The notes under the pieces are model-generated. The model was not told the origin of the DNA, did no database searches, and was given only the letters and a program-made list of their open reading frames with translations. This document shows positions 59,511-64,000 of a stretch of DNA of 64,000 nt, one piece after another (positions within the stretch are counted from its first letter, which is position 1; each line of letters opens with the position of its first letter). The translations under genes and the position numbers were made by a program. The stretch is from Paludibacteraceae bacterium (GTDB taxonomy: Bacteria; Bacteroidota; Bacteroidia; Bacteroidales; Paludibacteraceae), in contig JAFTXV010000008.1 in assembly GCA_017461505.1 (NCBI GenBank), positions 41,349 through 105,348 on the forward strand. Reading direction: 5' to 3'.

Positions 59511-59730
59511 CTTGCGTATGTGCATTTTTTGTTGTACTTCGAGGGCACCGACCTCGCTACGCTCGCCCACCTCGTAGCTACGGTCGCGCGCTATGCAGCA
59601 CATACTACAGACACTCGCACTTTTTATAAGAAAATCGGCTTTGCCTTATTGTACGACCTTAATCCTCACTATTATGAGCAAGCTCCCATAGTGGGACTAA
59701 AGTCGTACAAATAGATTGAATCTATTATTT
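59511..59730 (+). ncRNA. Possible small RNA cassette A
   Basis: A promoter-like block (TTGCGTATGTGC, 19 bp, TACTTCGA) and a following CGAGGGCACC...CCACCTCG palindromic segment make 64 bp identical to 60541-60604. Then come a unique part, a 23-bp imperfect inverted repeat (59649-59672 with 59688-59710) and a small hairpin ATAGAT/ATCTAT with a T-rich tail. No ORF is convincing. It could equally be a broken promoter with an inserted repeat. Confidence 0.4.
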
Positions 59731-59752
59731 TCTTATAAATATGCTCGTTTTA

Positions 59753-59784
59753 CTTGCGTATGTGCATTTTTTGTTGTACCTTTG
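59753..59784 (+). promoter_or_regulatory. Promoter of methyltransferase gene
   Basis: CTTGCGTATGTGC to TACCTTTG, identical over 32 bp to the lysS promoter. Confidence 0.8.
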
Positions 59785-59811
59785 CATAGTCATTTACGAA
59801 CGATTGCATTC

Positions 59812-60498
59812 ATGCAATACAATATGAAAACAAGTCATTTGATTATTAGCGGATCATGTAAACTCCTGTGTGGCATAGCCTTGATTGGTTTGCTACTCTT
59901 TTGGCCAGCAGGCACATGGCACTATTGGCAGGCGTGGATGCTGCTTGCCTTGCTGTTTGTACCAATGACCTGCATGGGTATTTGGCTGCTAATCTCCATG
60001 CCTGAACTATTAGCTAAACGGCTGAACAACAAAGAGAAAGAGCAGACACAAAAGCATGTAGTAGCCCTTTCGGGATTGATGTTTATCGGCGGCTTTGTCC
60101 TCTGCGGTTTAGACTACCGTTTCGCGTGGTCAAGCATGCCTCTTTGGGCGACTATTGTCGCCTCGGTAGTCTTTTTGGTTGGGTATGTGCTATACGCCGA
60201 AGTATTGCGCGAGAATGCCTACTTGTCAAGAACGGTTGAAGTGCAAGAGAATCAACAACTTATTGATACTGGATTATACGGCATTGTACGTCATCCGATG
60301 TACACAGCCACTTTGCTTATGTTCCTATCAATGCCGATCGTATTGGGCTCTGCTTGGGCGTTGTTGGTCTTTGGTGTTTATCCTGTACTGATCATCCGAC
60401 GTATAAACAACGAGGAGCAGGTGCTTGCGGCAGGACTACCTGGATATATAGATTACCAGCAACGCGTTCGCTGGCGCCTAGTACCAGGTATTTGGTAG
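59812..60498 (+). CDS. Isoprenylcysteine carboxyl methyltransferase-like protein
   Basis: The 228-aa membrane protein has about five helices and the C-terminal ICMT/PEMT signature GLYGIVRHPMYTATLLMF with a following ..INNEEQVL..GYIDYQQRVRWRLVPGIW. Bacterial members are putative SAM-dependent methyltransferases of lipids or isoprenoids; the substrate is unknown. The frame extends up to 59716 but passes through the promoter, so ATG 59812 or 59824 is right. Confidence 0.85.
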   Translation: MQYNMKTSHLIISGSCKLLCGIALIGLLLFWPAGTWHYWQAWMLLALLFVPMTCMGIWLLISMPELLAKRLNNKEKEQTQKHVVALSGLMFIGGFVLCGLDYRFAWSSMPLWATIVASVVFLVGYVLYAEVLRENAYLSRTVEVQENQQLIDTGLYGIVRHPMYTATLLMFLSMPIVLGSAWALLVFGVYPVLIIRRINNEEQVLAAGLPGYIDYQQRVRWRLVPGIW

Positions 60499-60521
60499 GA
60501 TAGATAAAATCTATTATTTTC
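60499..60521 (+). terminator. Small hairpin after methyltransferase gene
   Basis: ATAGAT-AAA-ATCTAT followed by TATTTTC. The same motif ends cassettes A and B. Confidence 0.55.
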
Positions 60522-60540
60522 AAAAAATATGCTCGTTTTA

Positions 60541-60766
60541 CTTGCGTATGTGCATTTTTTGTTGTACTTCGAGGGCACCGACCTCGCTACGCTCGCCCAC
60601 CTCGAAATTACAGTAGCGAAATGCGGTAAATACTCCAGTACACTCGCAATCATTTGCAACAATAAGTTAGCACTTAATCATCCTATCATTTAGCATCTCA
60701 CAACTAAGCAAGCTTGAATGAGTGCTAAATGATAGGCTGCGATAGATGTCAAATCTATCTTTTTTA
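60541..60766 (+). ncRNA. Possible small RNA cassette B
   Basis: The first 64 bp are identical to 59511-59574. A unique part follows, then a perfect 14-bp inverted repeat (CCTATCATTTAGCA, 60682-60695 with 60723-60736) and a hairpin GATAGAT/ATCTATC (60741-60759) with TTTTTT. The overall plan matches cassette A although the middle sequence differs. No ORF is seen. Confidence 0.4.
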
Positions 60767-60786
60767 CAAATAATTTCTCGTTTTAC

Positions 60787-60817
60787 TTGCGTATTTACAT
60801 TTTTTGTTGTAACTTTG
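60787..60817 (+). promoter_or_regulatory. Promoter of aspS
   Basis: TTGCGTATTTAC and TAACTTTG, 19-bp spacer; the leader carries decamer words (60861-60900). Confidence 0.8.
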
Positions 60818-60860
60818 CACGCTTTTTTGTGTGGAGAAGAGTAGGGGGTGTTCAAACAAC

Positions 60861-60900
60861 GCTACACCACACTAAACAATAGATAACAATACGACACAAT
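60861..60900 (+). repeat. Decamer-like array in aspS leader
   Basis: GCTACACCAC, ACTAAACAAT, AGATAACAAT, ACGACACAAT just before the start codon. The word ACACCACACTAAACAAT also occurs inside the metallophosphoesterase gene (minus strand). Confidence 0.7.
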
Positions 60901-60905
60901 ACAAT

Positions 60906-62693
60906 ATGTTTAGATCACACACTTGTGGCGAGCTTCGCCTCGCCGATGCTGGCAAAACAGTGACCCTCGCAGGATGGGCACAACGAATCCGCAAAATGGG
61001 CGGTATGACATTCATCGACCTTCGTGACCGCTATGGTATCACGCAGCTCGCTTTCCAATCCGATGGCAGCGCAGAGCAAGACGCACTCCTAGAGAAAGCC
61101 AATGGGGTAGGGCGTGAGTTCGTGCTCCAAGTAACTGGCGAAGTCATTGAACGTCAAAGCAAAAACGCGCAAATTCCAACTGGCGAAATCGAAATCAAAG
61201 TAGCCGAGATGAATATCCTGAACGCAGCCGTGACTCCTCCATTTACTATCGAGGACGAGACCGACGGTGGCGATGATATTCGTATGAAATACAGATACTT
61301 AGACTTACGCCGTAACTGTGTAAGAAAGAACCTCGAGCTCCGCCACAAGATGGCCTTCGAGGTGCGCCGTTACTTGGACGAGAAGGGCTTCTTGGAGGTA
61401 GAGACACCCGTTTTGGTAAACTCAACTCCAGAGGGTGCACGCGACTTTATCGTGCCAAGCCGTATGAACCCAGGACAGTTCTACGCTTTGCCACAAAGTC
61501 CACAGATCTTGAAGCAACTATTGATGGTCAGCGGCTTTGACCGTTACTTCCAAATCGTGAAGTGCTTCCGCGATGAGGACCTTCGTGCTGACCGCCAACC
61601 AGAGTTCACACAGATCGACTGCGAGATGTCGTTTGTAGAGCAAGAGGATGTGCTTCAGCTCTTCGAAGGGATGTCTAAGCATCTATTTAAGTCCATTCTC
61701 AATATCGACCTGCCTGATTTCCCACGCATGACATGGGCAGACGCGATGAAATATTACGGTAGCGACAAGCCAGATACACGCTTCGGCATGGAGTTCGTGG
61801 AGTTGCACGATATTTTCCACGCTATTGAGGAACAGAAAGAGGAGAAATTCAGCGTGTTTGCTAACGCCGCTTATATCGGCGGTATCTGCGCAACAGGTTG
61901 TGCAACATATACCCGCAAGCAATTGGATGCGCTCACCGACTACGTAAAACGCCCACAGATTGGCGCTAAGGGTATGGTGTATGCCCGCGTAGAGGCAGAC
62001 GGCAACGTGAAGTCTAGCGTAGATAAATTCTACACCCAAGAGCAATTGCAAGAGGTGGCTAAGGCCATGAACGCTCAGCCTGGTGACTTGATTCTTATTC
62101 TCTCTGGCGACGACGCAATGAAGACTCGCAAGCAATTGTGTGAGCTTCGTTTGGAGGTCGGCAAACAACTTGGACTCCGCGATCCAAAGAAGTTCTCATG
62201 CCTCTGGATTGTGGACTTCCCAATGTACGAGTGGAGCGACGAGGAGCAACGCCTCATGGCAATGCACCATCCATTTACGAGTCCAAAACCAGAGGATATC
62301 CCATTGATGGACACCAATCCAGCTGCTGTACGTGCGAACGCTTATGACATGGTTATCAACGGTGTAGAAGTAGGTGGCGGTAGTATCCGTATCCACGATG
62401 CGGCGCTGCAACAACGCACCTTCGAGATTCTTGGCTTCACACCTGAAGAGGCACAACTTAAGTTCGGCTTCCTCATGAACGCCTTCAAGTTCGGTGCGCC
62501 ACCTCACGGCGGTTTGGCATACGGTTTGGATCGCTTCGTTAGCTTGTTCGCTGGCTTGGACAGCATCCGTGACTGCATCGCATTCCCAAAGAACAACCAA
62601 GGTCGCGATGTGATGTTAGGTGCTCCTGGTCTCGTAGATCAAAAGCAACTGGATGAGCTGATGATTGATCTGAGAGAGATTAAGGCTGAGTAA
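60906..62693 (+). CDS. aspS: Aspartyl-tRNA synthetase
   Basis: The 595-aa class II synthetase has the N-terminal OB fold ([22 protein letters not shown]), motif 1 region ([20 protein letters not shown]), motif 2 ([18 protein letters not shown]), the bacterial GAD insertion (about 295-420) and motif 3 ([15 protein letters not shown]). It charges tRNA-Asp (possibly also tRNA-Asn). No inserted repeats are seen in the coding part. Confidence 0.97.
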   Translation: MFRSHTCGELRLADAGKTVTLAGWAQRIRKMGGMTFIDLRDRYGITQLAFQSDGSAEQDALLEKANGVGREFVLQVTGEVIERQSKNAQIPTGEIEIKVAEMNILNAAVTPPFTIEDETDGGDDIRMKYRYLDLRRNCVRKNLELRHKMAFEVRRYLDEKGFLEVETPVLVNSTPEGARDFIVPSRMNPGQFYALPQSPQILKQLLMVSGFDRYFQIVKCFRDEDLRADRQPEFTQIDCEMSFVEQEDVLQLFEGMSKHLFKSILNIDLPDFPRMTWADAMKYYGSDKPDTRFGMEFVELHDIFHAIEEQKEEKFSVFANAAYIGGICATGCATYTRKQLDALTDYVKRPQIGAKGMVYARVEADGNVKSSVDKFYTQEQLQEVAKAMNAQPGDLILILSGDDAMKTRKQLCELRLEVGKQLGLRDPKKFSCLWIVDFPMYEWSDEEQRLMAMHHPFTSPKPEDIPLMDTNPAAVRANAYDMVINGVEVGGGSIRIHDAALQQRTFEILGFTPEEAQLKFGFLMNAFKFGAPPHGGLAYGLDRFVSLFAGLDSIRDCIAFPKNNQGRDVMLGAPGLVDQKQLDELMIDLREIKAE

Positions 62694-62701
62694 CAAATAT
62701 C

Positions 62702-62745
62702 AAGTAAGGACCTTAATGACTTTAATGACGTTAAGGTCTTTACTT
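62702..62745 (+). terminator. Terminator of aspS
   Basis: 15-bp stem AAGTAAGGACCTTAA (62702-62716) with 62731-62745, one G-T pair, AT-rich tail. Confidence 0.7.
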
Positions 62746-62860
62746 AAAATTGAAATTATAAAAAAAAAGTTATACGCATTTTTTTAAGTATTATATAAAT
62801 GCTAATTTGGATTATGTAAAATAAGACAAGGAATATTCTCATTATAACAATAGGGTTAGC

Positions 62861-63397
62861 ATGAAACTGATAAAAATACAGTCAAGCAAAGACCCGCTGA
62901 TAGCGCAAGTTCCAGAGCTCTACGAGTCTGCTTTTCCCGAAGCGGAGAGAACTGACACTGAACGTTTCCTGTGGATGATAGACCACTGCCAGGAAATGTC
63001 TTTTTATGCCATCACTGAAGATGACGACTTCTGCGGTATGGCTGTAGTATTTGAATTAGGCATATGTCGTTATCTCCTGTATTTGGCTACGCTTGACATC
63101 CACCGTAACAAGGGTTTGGGCGCATTGACGCTGAAACTCCTGAGGGAAGAGACCAATCTGCCGATAATCGGGGAAGTGGAGCCTCCAACTGATGACATCA
63201 CACGCCGACGCATCGCCTTCTACGAGCGTAACGGTTTTCATGTTGAGTTGGAGGATCCCAGAATCCTGAATGACGCACACCTCGACCCCTCCTGTGTCCT
63301 TATGCTTATCAGTACCCACCCTCTTTCCGATGCCGACGAATGCCAGCGCAGAGTGGTAGACACGGTATACAAGCCTATGCAGGCAGAGGAGGTATAA
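62861..63397 (+). CDS. GNAT family acetyltransferase
   Basis: The 178-aa protein has a GNAT core: YLLYLATLDIHRNKGLGALTLKLL (about 70-93) with the acetyl-CoA loop RNKGLG, and FYERNGFHVE. The acceptor is unknown. Codon choice (more CTG, CGC, TCC) looks different from the genes before it, and the next gene is a Lnu-like nucleotidyltransferase, so the pair may be acquired. Confidence 0.85.
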   Translation: MKLIKIQSSKDPLIAQVPELYESAFPEAERTDTERFLWMIDHCQEMSFYAITEDDDFCGMAVVFELGICRYLLYLATLDIHRNKGLGALTLKLLREETNLPIIGEVEPPTDDITRRRIAFYERNGFHVELEDPRILNDAHLDPSCVLMLISTHPLSDADECQRRVVDTVYKPMQAEEV

Positions 63398-63424
63398 CTC
63401 TGAACCATCATAAATTCGAATTTT

Positions 63425-63925
63425 ATGGTAACTTGTTTTGATGTATGTGAGATTCTTGAAATGCTGTCTGAAGCATCTGTAAAGGTGTTTCTGGACGGCG
63501 GTTGGGGTGTCGATGCACTTATAGGCAGGGAAACAAGAACACATAACGACATCGATCTGTTCGTAGAGAAGAAAGACTACTGTATAACCATATCCGTGAT
63601 TACAGGGAAGGGATACAGAGAAGTTATAATGGACTATACGACCGACAGCCATACTGTCTGGAAAGATGACAACGGAAGAATAATCGATATGCATTGTTTC
63701 GAATATGTAGAAGATGGAATCCTATATGACGGATACATTTTTCCAAGCGAAACTTTCTCAGGTAAAGGAAAAATCGGGAATATTGAGGTGTCCTGCATAA
63801 ACCCGGAGGCACAGGTACAGTTCCATCTTGGATATGAATACGATGAAAATGATGTTCACGACGTTCTGTTGTTATGCAGAACTTTCAATCTTGAGATACC
63901 GGAGCAATATAAAACTCACATCTGA
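63425..63925 (+). CDS. Lnu/LinA-like nucleotidyltransferase
   Basis: The 166-aa protein contains VFLDGGWGVDALIGRETRTHNDIDLF (split: DGGWGVD, RxHxDIDL), the signature of lincosamide nucleotidyltransferases and related aminoglycoside-type enzymes, where the Asp residues bind metal. The C-terminal INPEAQVQFHLGYE with ENDVHDVLLL matches the LinA pattern. It could adenylylate a lincosamide antibiotic or a host metabolite; resistance is unproven. Confidence 0.82.
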   Translation: MVTCFDVCEILEMLSEASVKVFLDGGWGVDALIGRETRTHNDIDLFVEKKDYCITISVITGKGYREVIMDYTTDSHTVWKDDNGRIIDMHCFEYVEDGILYDGYIFPSETFSGKGKIGNIEVSCINPEAQVQFHLGYEYDENDVHDVLLLCRTFNLEIPEQYKTHI

Positions 63926-63936
63926 TTCAATATGCT

Positions 63937-64000
63937 ATGATTACTGATAGTTATGATATTGAAACTGAACCAATGATCAATCTGTTTGATTTCTACGGCA
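63937..64000 (+). CDS. Start of an unidentified gene, cut by window end
   Basis: ATG at 63937 opens a frame of 21 codons (MITDSYDIETEPMIN...) to the edge. Too little remains to name it. Confidence 0.45.
   Translation, partial: MITDSYDIETEPMINLFDFYG

Overview
The window looks like chromosome of a member of the order Bacteroidales. Promoters follow the Bacteroidetes pattern (a TAnnTTTG -7 box 19 bp downstream of a short -33 box). The gene set also fits: a seven-gene V-type ATPase operon with a DUF2764 gene, a two-subunit methylmalonyl-CoA mutase, a DUF4465 protein behind a cobalamin riboswitch, MntP, DUF3109 and RhuM. I cannot name the genus. I saw no rRNA, tRNA, CRISPR array, transposase or phage gene.

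Layout. 1-3 kb: the end of a Fic gene, then a minus-strand ECF sigma factor operon. 3.3-5 kb: a Na/phosphate symporter. 5.2-9.7 kb: minus-strand alcohol dehydrogenase, GNAT, metallophosphoesterase, and the riboswitch-led DUF4465 gene. 9.8-14.8 kb: a tightly packed minus-strand series for membranes and ions (GtrA, CDP-alcohol phosphatidyltransferase, MntP, Ca/Na exchanger, cardiolipin synthase, DnaJ-like). 15-20 kb: AraC regulator, acetyltransferase, a 57-aa CWC protein, three unknowns. 20.6-28.6 kb (plus): mutA-mutB, serine dehydratase, aspartokinase, diaminopimelate decarboxylase. 28.9-36.2 kb: V-ATPase. 36.4-42.5 kb: deformylase, MntP paralogue, DUF3109, CinA, AspT-type exporter, SDR, NUDIX. 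42.6-49 kb: ALDH, SDR, a TetR regulator with two matching operator-like palindromes, acyl-CoA ligase, MATE pump. 49-54.2 kb: pgi, gpsA, lysS (minus) and fabD (plus). 54.3-59.5 kb: AT-rich accessory genes, RhuM. 59.5-64 kb: two RNA-like cassettes, a methyltransferase, aspS, and a GNAT plus Lnu-type nucleotidyltransferase pair.

The most striking property is not a gene. Spacers throughout are filled with degenerate tandem micro-repeats of fixed unit length (7, 8, 10 or 11 bp) and with hairpin elements whose flanks are conserved and whose stems vary. The same families also lie in frame inside at least ten genes, several of them housekeeping: cinA (twice), lysS (twice), a metallophosphoesterase (twice), fabD, aldehyde dehydrogenase, MATE, V-ATPase subunit I, serine dehydratase, cardiolipin synthase and the DUF4465 gene. 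In both cinA arrays the one repeat unit whose phase would create a stop codon carries the same T-to-G change. I know of no description of such a set in this group; the nearest analogues I can name are Rickettsia palindromic elements and cyanobacterial heptamer (STRR) repeats.
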